From Arthrobacter sp. AQ5-06 (GTDB lineage Bacteria > Actinomycetota > Actinomycetes > Actinomycetales > Micrococcaceae), in contig NZ_QMKP01000012.1 of assembly GCF_003287955.1 (NCBI RefSeq), positions 62,001 to 126,000 on the forward strand: a stretch of 64,000 nt of DNA. Reading direction: 5' to 3'. The position numbers were made by a program, and so were the translations under genes. Positions 17,608-25,235 of this stretch are shown here, piece after piece. Below the pieces are notes generated by a model, which was given only the letters and a program-made list of their open reading frames with translations, did no database searches and was not told where the DNA came from. Every line of letters begins with the position of its first letter. Positions within the stretch are counted from its first letter, which is position 1.

Positions 17608-18741
17608 GTGAACCCCTCCGGCGGCCTTGTCCCCAGCCCACGGACCCTTGAGGTTGAGAGCCTGGATGCCTTCGACCGGCTGGTCGCTGCCGGCGCGGTG
17701 GCCATGCACGGCTGGCACGCCCAGTCCCTGGACCTGCGCGGCCGGAAGGCAGCGTTGGAGGCCCTGGACGTGGAAGGGGCCATTTTCTTGGGGTGTACCT
17801 TCGACCAGGGCGTCGAAGAAGGGCTTCGCCGCCGTGGCGCACTGATCTTCCCCAGGTTGCAGGGTGTGCCGTTCGATCCCTACCGGGCGCGGCTCTATAC
17901 GCCGCAGGAACTGTACGCAGGCCTGGACGACGCGCCCTATGAGGAACTGCCTGACGCACTGGTGTATCAGTGGAGCATCAGCCCGGGGCAGCGCAACCGG
18001 CTGGACGCCACCCTGGCCTCGGCGCTGCATGACCACGCCGTCGGCGACGCCCTGGACGAGTTCACGCACTCGGACCTCTACGCCGGCCGCACCACCGTGG
18101 GCGTGATGGGTGGACATGCCGCCCAGCGGGGCACCCAGGAGTTCGTCCAGGCAGCCGAGCTGGGCAGGCGCCTGGCGCAGACCGGGCGGCTGGTGGCAAC
18201 CGGCGGCGGCCCGGGTGCCATGGAAGCGGCGAACCTTGGCGCGTATCTCAGCCACGTTCCGCACGCTGAATTCACGGCCGCCCTGGCCGGGCTTGGATCC
18301 GTCCCTGGCTTCCGTCCGTCGGTGTCGGCGTGGGCACGCGAGGCTGCCGCCGTCGTCGAACGCTATCCGGGCGGAACGCCGTCGCTGGGAATCCCCACCT
18401 GGTTCTACGGTCATGAGCCGCCCAACTACTTCGCCACCCACATCGCCAAGTACTTCGCCAACGCCATCCGGGAGGCGATCCTGCTGGAACTGTGCGACGG
18501 CGGCATCATCTTCCTGCCGGGAGCGGCCGGTACCGTGCAGGAAATTTTCCAGGACGCCTGCGAGAACTACTACAGCGCCCGCGAAGCCGTGACGCCGATG
18601 GTGCTGGTGGGTCGGCGCCACTGGGAGCACGAGTATCCCGCGTGGCCGATGCTCCAGCGTTTGGCTGCCGGACGTGCCATGGAGGGCCGGATTTTCCTGG
18701 TGGACAGTGTGGACGAGGCGCTAGCGGTTCTGGGCGGCTAG
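17608..18741 (+). CDS. LOG-family-like Rossmann-fold nucleotide-binding protein
   Basis: The 377-residue product has a C-terminal Rossmann domain with TTVGVMGGHAAQRGT, VATGGGPGAMEAANLG and FLPGAAGTVQEIFQDA, the last being a variant of the PGGxGTxxE motif of LOG/lysine decarboxylase-like phosphoribohydrolases. The N-terminal 150 residues are a separate region (HGWHAQSLDLRGR, GAIFLGCTFDQG). Canonical cytokinin-activating LOG proteins are about half this length, so function may differ. GTG 17608 has only a weak ribosome binding site. Its TAG stop overlaps the TAG of the convergent gene within the palindrome CTAG at 18738-18741. Confidence 0.8.
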   Translation: MNPSGGLVPSPRTLEVESLDAFDRLVAAGAVAMHGWHAQSLDLRGRKAALEALDVEGAIFLGCTFDQGVEEGLRRRGALIFPRLQGVPFDPYRARLYTPQELYAGLDDAPYEELPDALVYQWSISPGQRNRLDATLASALHDHAVGDALDEFTHSDLYAGRTTVGVMGGHAAQRGTQEFVQAAELGRRLAQTGRLVATGGGPGAMEAANLGAYLSHVPHAEFTAALAGLGSVPGFRPSVSAWAREAAAVVERYPGGTPSLGIPTWFYGHEPPNYFATHIAKYFANAIREAILLELCDGGIIFLPGAAGTVQEIFQDACENYYSAREAVTPMVLVGRRHWEHEYPAWPMLQRLAAGRAMEGRIFLVDSVDEALAVLGG

Positions 18742-19877
18742 CCCACCACGGTGCCGAAGGCGAGCCCCAGCACGTAGGTCACGGCGGCGGCGCCCAGGCC
18801 AATGCCCAGCTGGCGCAGCCCGCGCGTCAGCGGCGACGTCCCGGACAGCAGCCCCACGATTCCGCCGGTCGCCAGCAGCGCCAGCCCCACCAGCACAGCG
18901 GCCACCACCAGGGCGGCCGCCCCGGTCAGGCCAAAGAGGAACGGGAGGATGGGGACCACGGCGCCGGACGCGAAAAAGCAGAAGCTGGAGAGCGCCGCCC
19001 CCCACGCGGTGCCCACGGCCTCATGCTGCTCTTCGGCCTCCGGCAGCTCGGGCTGGAGCGACAGGCTGGGATCGCAGTCGCAGTTCAGCAGGCCCATGCG
19101 TTCGGCCACCCGGTGTTCGGCCGCTTCGTGGGACATCCCGCGAGCCAGGTAGACGAGCATTAGTTCGTTGTGTTCGATGTCCAGTTTCGGGGCGGCGGCG
19201 AGGGTGATCTGGGTGGGACGGGTGGCGGCCAGGAGCTCGCGCTGGGACCGCACGGAGACAAACTCGCCCGCGGCCATGGACATGGCGCCGGCGAGGAGCC
19301 CTGCCACGCCGCTGAGCAGCACCACGCCGCTTGCCACACCGGAAGCGGCCATGCCCACCACGAGCGAGAGGTTGCTGACCAGGCCATCGTTGGCACCAAA
19401 TACGGCGGCACGGAAGGTCCCGGCAAGCCGGTTGCGGCCACGGGTTGCCAGGCCGCGGACCACTTCCTCATGGATCTGTTCATCCGCCGCCATGGCGTCC
19501 GTGGCATTGGGATCCATGGCGTAGGGGGAGCGGCCTTCAGCGCGCTGGGCGAGGGCCAGGACGAAGACGGAGCCGAAGTGGCGGGCCAGGAAGCCCAGGA
19601 ACTGGCTGCGGAGGGATGCCGGCCGGGACTTTTGGGCGTGGTCGCCGAGGAGCCGCAGCCAGTGGGCCTCGTGCCGTCCTTCGGCTTCGGCGAGGGCCAG
19701 CAGGATGGCGCGCTCTTCGCCGTCGCGGTTCTGGGCGAGGTCGCGGTAGACAGCGGCCTCGGCCCGTTCGTCCGCCAGATACTGGCGCCACCGGCGGAGG
19801 TCGCCCGGGGTGGGCTGCGGCGCGGACGGGTTGGACTCCGCGGGCGGGGCTTGGCGGGGATTGGGGTGCTGAGACAC
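18738..19877 (-). CDS. Membrane protein with ferritin-like N-terminus and VIT1/CCC1 transporter domain (MbfA-like)
   Basis: The 379-residue product has an N-terminal ferritin/rubrerythrin-like helical part (YLADERAEAAVYRDLAQN, ILLALAEAEGRHEAHWLRLL, DEQIHEEVV) with Glu/His ligands, then a VIT1-type membrane domain (AAVFGANDGLVSNLSLVVGM, SMAAGEFVSVRSQREL) with about five membrane segments. Proteins of this build, such as MbfA of alpha-proteobacteria, export or sequester ferrous iron. GTG 19877 is chosen for AGGAG six bases upstream; the frame is open to 19970. The Pro-rich first 30 residues look like a flexible tail. Iron or manganese is the likely cargo. Confidence 0.85.
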   Translation of the reverse strand: MSQHPNPRQAPPAESNPSAPQPTPGDLRRWRQYLADERAEAAVYRDLAQNRDGEERAILLALAEAEGRHEAHWLRLLGDHAQKSRPASLRSQFLGFLARHFGSVFVLALAQRAEGRSPYAMDPNATDAMAADEQIHEEVVRGLATRGRNRLAGTFRAAVFGANDGLVSNLSLVVGMAASGVASGVVLLSGVAGLLAGAMSMAAGEFVSVRSQRELLAATRPTQITLAAAPKLDIEHNELMLVYLARGMSHEAAEHRVAERMGLLNCDCDPSLSLQPELPEAEEQHEAVGTAWGAALSSFCFFASGAVVPILPFLFGLTGAAALVVAAVLVGLALLATGGIVGLLSGTSPLTRGLRQLGIGLGAAAVTYVLGLAFGTVVG

Positions 19878-20133
19878 GGAAGGCTCCTGTGCTGGATGGG
19901 CATGGTTCGGCCCCATTGCACGGCCCAGCTTACCGCGGAATTCCGCGGATTTTCGACTGGTTTCCCTCACTGCGGAGTTTAGGTTTCCCTCAATATATGG
20001 CGGTCCGCAGGGGGAGCCCGGACGGGCTGCGGCGGCTCTTGACCGGGCTCACCGGTGGTGCTGTGATGAAAGAGTGGCGTCCGCCCGCGCCATCGACAGA
20101 GCACGTCAGTGGCGAACAAACGGAGGTCGAATC

Positions 20134-20355
20134 ATGAGCACCACCGGACAGCACCCGGACATGCCGCACCTGGATTCTGTTGAATCGGATCCCGCTTACG
20201 ACTACGCGGAGGACGTACCGGTCAGCGAGGACTGGGACGCCGAGGACGAATTCCTGGACGCCGAAGAAGTGGTGGTTCCCACGCCCGCGATCGAAGTCGA
20301 CGCCGAGGAGCGCGTGGTTCCACTGGATGACGACGAGTTCCGCGGAACCGAATAG
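20134..20355 (+). CDS. Small acidic protein of unknown function
   Basis: A 73-residue, very acidic protein (blocks of Asp/Glu such as SEDWDAEDEFLDAEE and PLDDDEFRGTE). ATG 20134 has a strong GGAGG seven bases upstream, which is the main evidence that it is real. No signal peptide, membrane segment or known domain is visible. It is a monocistronic gene followed directly by a strong hairpin. I do not recognise the family. Confidence 0.6.
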   Translation: MSTTGQHPDMPHLDSVESDPAYDYAEDVPVSEDWDAEDEFLDAEEVVVPTPAIEVDAEERVVPLDDDEFRGTE

Positions 20356-20360
20356 AACGG

Positions 20361-20412
20361 ACGACGGCGGCACTCCGGTTCGCCGGGAAGCGAACGGGAG
20401 TGCCGCCGTCGT
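20361..20412. terminator. Strong bidirectional hairpin between the acidic-protein gene and the symporter gene
   Basis: Arms 20361-20376 and 20397-20412 pair perfectly over 16 bp, with a secondary GTTCG/CGAAC stem inside the loop. It lies between two convergent genes (stops at 20355 and 20456), so it can serve both. Confidence 0.8.
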
Positions 20413-20455
20413 ACTCAACTCAGTGAAGCTGCCGTATGGCTCAGCGGCTGCCGGT

Positions 20456-21997
20456 TCAGCGGTCCATGTGGCTGGCGACCGGGTGGGCATCCATGGGCAG
20501 TTCTTCGGTGACCGCTCCCGCGACCCGCTTCTCCCAGGCCTCTCGGACCTCGGGGTCCGTGGGAGGCGTGAGAAGCGAGATCACGATGTAGGAAACCAGC
20601 GAGGCGCCGAGGCCCCAGTAGATGGGTTCGTTGGCGTAGACGCCGTCTTCGCTGGGGATGGCTCCGACGGCGTACATGATCAGCAGTGCCAGGGTCAGCA
20701 CCGAGCCGACGGCCATGGACCAGGCGGCAGCGATGCCGGTGCCGCGCTTCCAGACCAAACCGCCGAGGATGGCCATTAGGAGGCCGCCCACCAGGATGTC
20801 GTAGGCGATGGTCAGGGCCACCACGACGTCCTGGGCGGCCATGGAGATCAGCACAGCCACGATGCCCAGGCCCAGGACCCAGTAACGGTTGGCCTTGACG
20901 TCGTGCTCGGGGTTTTCGGTGTCGTCGGTGTTGATCGTCTTGCCGAACCAGCTGGCCACGAACGGCACCACGTCGGCACGGGCCACCGTGGCGGCTGCGA
21001 TCAGGGCGCCGGAAGCGGTGGACATCATGGCGGCGACTGCGGCGGCCATGACCAGGCCGCCAATGCCGATCGGCAGGATCTGGGTGGCGACCTCGGCGTA
21101 TACAACATCCTTGCCGAGGTTGGCGACGTCGATGTCGGGCAGGGCCACGCGGGCGGCAAGGCCGATCAGGGCACCGGCGACGCCGTACAGGATGCAGTAG
21201 ACGCCGGCGGTGGCGCCGCCCCAGCGGGCCACGGTGGGGGTCTTGGCGGTGAAGACGCGCTGCCAGATGTCCTGGCCGATGAGCAAGCCGAGGGTGTAGA
21301 CCACGAAGTACGTGATGATGGTCTGCAGCCCGATGCCATCGAGTTGGAAGAAGCTGGCGTCAACGCGGGCACGGATCCCGTCGAAGCCGCCGGCGGCGTT
21401 GAGGACGAACGGGAGCATAAGGAAGAAGATACCGACCGTCTTGATGATGAACTGCACTTGGTCGGCCAGTGTGATGGACCACATGCCGCCGATGGTGGAA
21501 TAGACCAGAACGATGGCGCCGCCGACGGCGATGGCGAGCCAGCGCTCCCAGTCGAACAGGACCACGAAGATGGTGGCGTAGGCGCCCGTGGAAGTGGCGC
21601 AGAGCATCAGGGTGTAGGCCAGCATAACGATGCCGGAGGTCTGGGTGGCGCGCTGGCCGTAGCGCAGGCTGAGCATCTGGGAGACCGTGTAGATCTTCAG
21701 CCGCTGGATGGTGCCGGCGAAGAGCAGGCTCAGGAGGAGCACGCCCGCGCCGATGGCAACCACCAGCCACATGCCGGAGATGCCGAACTTGTAGCCCAGG
21801 CCGACGCCGCCGACGGTGGAGGCGCCGCCCAGGACGACGGCGGCCATGGTGCCGGTGTAGAGCAACGGGCCGAGGCGGCGGCCGGCCACCAGGAAGTCAC
21901 TGTTGTTCTTAGTGCGGGACTTGCCCCACCAGCCGAAGGCCAGCATGGCGATGAGGTACACCACCACGATGGCGATGTTGACGAAGTTTGCGTCCAT
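20456..21997 (-). CDS. Sodium:solute symporter family transporter
   Basis: The 513-residue protein has about 13 hydrophobic segments and SSS-family features: DFLVAGRRLGPLLYTGTMAA, GGMWSITLADQVQFIIK and ATVARADVVPF. It should import a small organic solute with Na+. ATG 21997 has AAGGAG upstream. It is divergent from an XRE-cupin regulator, beyond which lie a ureohydrolase and a ThDP enzyme, so a guanidino compound (4-guanidinobutyrate, agmatine or arginine) is a reasonable guess for the cargo. This link is contextual, not seen in the sequence. Confidence 0.9.
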   Translation of the reverse strand: MDANFVNIAIVVVYLIAMLAFGWWGKSRTKNNSDFLVAGRRLGPLLYTGTMAAVVLGGASTVGGVGLGYKFGISGMWLVVAIGAGVLLLSLLFAGTIQRLKIYTVSQMLSLRYGQRATQTSGIVMLAYTLMLCATSTGAYATIFVVLFDWERWLAIAVGGAIVLVYSTIGGMWSITLADQVQFIIKTVGIFFLMLPFVLNAAGGFDGIRARVDASFFQLDGIGLQTIITYFVVYTLGLLIGQDIWQRVFTAKTPTVARWGGATAGVYCILYGVAGALIGLAARVALPDIDVANLGKDVVYAEVATQILPIGIGGLVMAAAVAAMMSTASGALIAAATVARADVVPFVASWFGKTINTDDTENPEHDVKANRYWVLGLGIVAVLISMAAQDVVVALTIAYDILVGGLLMAILGGLVWKRGTGIAAAWSMAVGSVLTLALLIMYAVGAIPSEDGVYANEPIYWGLGASLVSYIVISLLTPPTDPEVREAWEKRVAGAVTEELPMDAHPVASHMDR

Positions 21998-22108
21998 TTG
22001 GGGCTCCTTGGAGCTGATCTGCAGCGTGCCTGGACTCCCGGCGGCGCTGCTGGGGAAGCCGGTATTCCGCTGCCCTCGTGGAATTGGGAGGAAGAGTTCC
22101 TACAATAT

Positions 22109-22133
22109 TTGCCTTAGGGGCAACACTTGTTGC
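22109..22133. promoter_or_regulatory. Overlapping palindromes in the symporter/XRE divergent region
   Basis: TTGCC-TTAGG-GGCAA (22109-22123) overlaps GCAACA-CT-TGTTGC (22120-22133). The 12-mer AACACTTGTTGC within the second (22122-22133) recurs with one change, AACACTTGATGC, at 24085-24096 upstream of the ureohydrolase gene. Candidate binding site of the XRE-cupin regulator whose gene starts at 22283. Confidence 0.55.
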
Positions 22134-22282
22134 TCGGCAGCGTATGCTGTGACCGACGCAACAGTCAAGGTCCGGCCCCACTATCTGTTGTTCGCCGCGG
22201 CGCTCGCCGTGTCACGTCCGCTGCAGGCCATTAGGATTGCTCCAGAGATGGGGCCGCACCGCCGGCCATGAAAGGTCCGCAC

Positions 22283-22858
22283 ATGAAGGCACTGCCAGTT
22301 GAGCCGAGCAACGTTCCCGTTGCCATCGGTTCCCGAATCCGTGCCGCACGGCAGTCCCAGCGGCTGACCATCGAGCAGGTTGCCGACGCCACCGGCCTGA
22401 CCAAGGGCTTCCTCAGCCGCGTGGAACGTGACCTTACATCGCCGTCGGTCGCGTCCCTGGTGACCCTGTGCCAGGTCCTGTCCATCTCCATCGGCGATTT
22501 ATTTGTGGCCCCGGAAACACACCTGACCAAGCGGAACGACGGGCCCCGGATCTCCCTCGGCGGCGAAGGTATCGTGGAGCGGCTGCTGACGGCCCGGTCC
22601 GAACGGCGCATCCAGATCATCCAGGCCGTCATCGAGCCGCATGGCCGCGGCGAGGCTGAGCTCTACGCCGTGGACTGCGACGTAGATGTGCTCCATGTGA
22701 TCAAGGGACGCATCCGGCTGATCCTGACCAACGAGGAATACGAGCTCAGCACCGGCGACACCGTTACTTTCCCGGGCCGCGAGCCGCATACGTGGGTCAA
22801 TCCCACCGACGAGGCCGTCGAGGTTCTTTGGGTCCTGGTCCCCGCCGCCAGCCGGTAG
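22283..22858 (+). CDS. XRE-family regulator with C-terminal cupin domain
   Basis: The 191-residue product has an N-terminal helix-turn-helix (IGSRIRAARQSQRLTIEQVA, then TKGFLSRVERDLTSPSV, residues about 15-70) and a C-terminal cupin (VLHVIKGRIRLILTNEEYEL, FPGREPHTWVNP). Such regulators sense a small ligand in the cupin and often control uptake and breakdown of amino acids or polyamines. ATG 22283 is preferred because AAAGG lies 7 nt upstream; ATG 22268 has none. It is divergent from the symporter, with candidate operators between them. Confidence 0.88.
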   Translation: MKALPVEPSNVPVAIGSRIRAARQSQRLTIEQVADATGLTKGFLSRVERDLTSPSVASLVTLCQVLSISIGDLFVAPETHLTKRNDGPRISLGGEGIVERLLTARSERRIQIIQAVIEPHGRGEAELYAVDCDVDVLHVIKGRIRLILTNEEYELSTGDTVTFPGREPHTWVNPTDEAVEVLWVLVPAASR

Positions 22859-22887
22859 GTCTTTTTCGGGCGGCGCGTGCGTGCGCT

Positions 22888-23021
22888 CCTGCCCGGTTTG
22901 TGGCCCGGGGTCCGTCCGGCCCCGTGCCTGCAACCTCCGCACTGGCCCGGACTTCCGCGGGCTGTGGGCTGGCTGTGGCCCGCTCCGGGCAGCTCCGCCC
23001 TGAAGCAACTGGGCGGGAGCG
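22888..23021. repeat. Direct repeat copy 1 flanking the DUF559 gene
   Basis: This gap segment starts with CCTGCCCGGTTT (22888-22899) and ends with GCAACTGGGCGGGAGCG (23005-23021). Both words recur in the same order at 23941-23952 and 24035-24051, on the other side of the gene at 23029-23856. The sequence between the words has diverged and differs in length. Confidence 0.5.
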
Positions 23022-23028
23022 CGCGCCG

Positions 23029-23856
23029 TTACGGCGCCGATCCCTTCCTGGAGACGAGGACTGCCCGGATTTCCGCCAGTACCTGCTCCGGGTTGAACCA
23101 AATGTGCTCCGGCATGTAGCGGAGTACGGCGAAGCCATTCACTGTTGAGGTGTTGTTCCGGTGCCGGTCCCGGAGCATGTCCGCGCGCTTTGAGTGGAAG
23201 GCGAATCCGTCGATCTCCACAATCAGGAAGCCGGCAAGGAGAAAGTCCACGCGTCCGATGCCCGGCAGGAATACCTGGGCTTCGAATCCGATGGCATTGC
23301 TCCGGAACAGGTGCTGCGCATCGACTTCCACGATGGATTCGGCCCGGAGATCAAGTTCCTGCAGTGCGCGGCGAACCGGCGCGGACCGGTCCCCGCGCAG
23401 TTGGTCCCGGAGTAGCTCGAGCGGCACCCCGTGCAGCCGGATTGCCGACGTCGCCAAAGCCGTGGACAACGGCGGCGCGAGGCATCCCAGTGCGTGCAAT
23501 GCCACGTCCTCCACGGCGACCAGCGGGAGGGCTGGATGGCCGCCGAAGCGGACTGTCCGGTGCCGGATGAAGCCGCTGCCGTGACCGTGATTGCAGGCAA
23601 GGTGCAGCCGGGCGGGCGGGTTCCGCAGCCACAGCCCGTAGTGCCCTGCCGCGCTGGCGCAGGTGAGCCGGGCGTTGTGCCGGACTGCGGCCGCGAGATC
23701 CTGGTCGCAGTCCGGGGCGAGAAAAATTCCCCGCCGGGGTTGGGTGACCCCGCGTTCCGTCAAGTGCGCGATGTCCCTTCTGGAGTATCCGGCGCTGAGC
23801 AGCTGGGCGGTGCGGGCGACTCCGCCCGTCCGGTTGAGGTGTTCGTAGATGTCCAT
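23029..23856 (-). CDS. AbiEi-antitoxin-like / DUF559 endonuclease-like protein
   Basis: The 275-residue product has an N-terminal winged helix typical of type IV antitoxin AbiEi-like proteins (ARTAQLLSAGYSRRDIAHLT) and a C-terminal DUF559 fold of the Vsr/PD-(D/E)xK group (GIGRVDFLLAGFLIVEIDGF, FHSKRADMLRDRHRNN, VLRYMPEHIW). Many actinobacteria carry several such proteins and their function is unknown. ATG 23856 has only a weak ribosome binding site. No AbiEii-type toxin gene is next to it. Diverged direct repeats flank it, hinting at past duplication or insertion. Confidence 0.8.
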   Translation of the reverse strand: MDIYEHLNRTGGVARTAQLLSAGYSRRDIAHLTERGVTQPRRGIFLAPDCDQDLAAAVRHNARLTCASAAGHYGLWLRNPPARLHLACNHGHGSGFIRHRTVRFGGHPALPLVAVEDVALHALGCLAPPLSTALATSAIRLHGVPLELLRDQLRGDRSAPVRRALQELDLRAESIVEVDAQHLFRSNAIGFEAQVFLPGIGRVDFLLAGFLIVEIDGFAFHSKRADMLRDRHRNNTSTVNGFAVLRYMPEHIWFNPEQVLAEIRAVLVSRKGSAP

Positions 23857-23940
23857 CAGGCCATTCCAGGCGGCCGGGACTGGATCTGGAAGGCGAAAGT
23901 AGCCGTATGTGGGTAACGTGCGCCGCCTGTGCTGTACGGT

Positions 23941-24051
23941 CCTGCCCGGTTTCTCGGCCTAGGTTCGACCGCCGGCCACGCAGATCCCCATGATTCCGCG
24001 GCAGCTGGCGGCCGGCGCAAGGGCGGCCCCGGAGGCAACTGGGCGGGAGCG
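23941..24051. repeat. Direct repeat copy 2 flanking the DUF559 gene
   Basis: Holds CCTGCCCGGTTT (23941-23952) and GCAACTGGGCGGGAGCG (24035-24051), the same two words in the same order as in 22888-23021. Between this and the ureohydrolase start there is also the candidate operator at 24085-24096. Confidence 0.5.
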
Positions 24052-24084
24052 ATCAGCGAGACCCCGGCTAGAAGAGTTTTTGTA

Positions 24085-24096
24085 AACACTTGATGC
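24085..24096. promoter_or_regulatory. Candidate XRE-cupin operator upstream of the ureohydrolase gene
   Basis: AACACTTGATGC matches AACACTTGTTGC at 22122-22133 in 11 of 12 positions. It lies 70 bp upstream of the gene's ATG, where a regulator could act on the promoter. A TTGATG box overlaps it and TATGAT follows at a spacing (20 bp) too long for a confident promoter call. Confidence 0.45.
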
Positions 24097-24165
24097 GCAT
24101 TAGGAAACTTGCGGCTATGATGGGTGTCACACCAGCCGATCAAATCCTCGAAGGAGAGCTTCCCT

Positions 24166-25230
24166 ATGGAAGAGCTGCGCATCGAAGCCAACGGCAACAT
24201 TGGCCCCATCGATTCATCCCGTATCCCGCGCTATGCCGGCGCTGCAACCTACGCCCGCCTGCCGCGCCTGGACCAGGTGGCGAAGGCTGACGTGACGGTG
24301 GTGGGCGTGCCCTTCGACTCGGGGGTTTCATACCGTCCCGGCGCAAGGTTCGGCGCCAACCATGTCCGCGAGGCCAGCCGGCTGCTCCGCCCGTACAACC
24401 CGGCCTGGGACGTCAGCCCGTTCGAAAACGTTCAGGTGGCTGACGCCGGCGACATGGCAGTTAACCCGTTCAACATCAACGAAGCCATCGAAACCATCCA
24501 GCAGAACGCGCTGGACCTCACCGCGGCCGGCAGCAAGCTGGTGACGCTCGGCGGCGACCACACCATCGCCCTGCCATTGCTCCGCGCGGCTGCCGAGAGG
24601 GCAGGCGGACCCATTGCCATGCTGCACTTTGACGCCCACCTCGACACGTGGGACACCTACTTCGGCGCGGAATACACCCACGGCACCCCGTTCCGCCGGG
24701 CCGTTGAAGAAGGCATCCTGGACACCGAAGCCATCAGCCACATCGGCACCCGCGGCCCGCTCTACGGCAAAAAGGATCTCGACGACGACCATCGCTTCGG
24801 GTTCGGCATCGTCACCTCCGCTGACGTCTACTACCAGGGCGTCCTGGAGACAGTGGCCAAGGTCCGCGACCGGATCGGCAACCGCCCGCTCTACATTTCC
24901 GTGGACATCGACGTCCTGGACCCCGCACATGCGCCCGGTACCGGAACTCCGGAGGCCGGCGGCATCACCAGCCGGGAGCTCCTGGAGATCATCCGGGGCT
25001 TCCGCGGCCTGAACCTGGTGGGCGCCGACGTCGTCGAAGTGGCCCCCGCCTACGACCACGCCGAAATCACCGGCGTGGCAGCCAGCCACGTGGCCTATGA
25101 ACTGATCACCCTGATGGCGGACACCGCTGTTGAAGGTGACCGGTTCGGGACGGCCAACGGCTACGCCGCGCAAGCTCTCGGCCAAGAAGCCCGCCAACCT
25201 GCCGGTTTCGCCGCCGGAATCAAGGAGTAG
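24166..25230 (+). CDS. Guanidinobutyrase/agmatinase (ureohydrolase family)
   Basis: The 354-residue product is a ureohydrolase with the full binuclear Mn site: [18 protein letters not shown] (DAHxD) and [19 protein letters not shown]. It cleaves a guanidino group to urea plus an amine. The N-terminus ([17 protein letters not shown]) fits agmatinase/guanidinobutyrase rather than arginase. Arthrobacter is known to have 4-guanidinobutyrase, which yields GABA and urea. ATG 24166 has AAGGAGA upstream. The ThDP enzyme follows 5 bp later, and its ribosome binding site overlaps this stop, so they are coupled. 4-Guanidinobutyrate is my preferred substrate because of that partner. Confidence 0.9.
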   Translation: MEELRIEANGNIGPIDSSRIPRYAGAATYARLPRLDQVAKADVTVVGVPFDSGVSYRPGARFGANHVREASRLLRPYNPAWDVSPFENVQVADAGDMAVNPFNINEAIETIQQNALDLTAAGSKLVTLGGDHTIALPLLRAAAERAGGPIAMLHFDAHLDTWDTYFGAEYTHGTPFRRAVEEGILDTEAISHIGTRGPLYGKKDLDDDHRFGFGIVTSADVYYQGVLETVAKVRDRIGNRPLYISVDIDVLDPAHAPGTGTPEAGGITSRELLEIIRGFRGLNLVGADVVEVAPAYDHAEITGVAASHVAYELITLMADTAVEGDRFGTANGYAAQALGQEARQPAGFAAGIKE

Positions 25231-25235
25231 CCACC

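Noticed and set aside
16975..18630. 551-codon minus-strand open frame
   Set aside because: Shadow of the SRPBCC and LOG-like genes. Only its last 45 codons, the C26 relic, carry real protein similarity.
20903..22117. 404-codon plus-strand open frame opposite the symporter
   Set aside because: Gly/Asp-rich shadow of a membrane protein gene with no motif of its own.
24090..24118. TTGATG/TATGAT as promoter of the ureohydrolase gene
   Set aside because: Spacer of 20 bp is too long for a confident sigma-70-type call.
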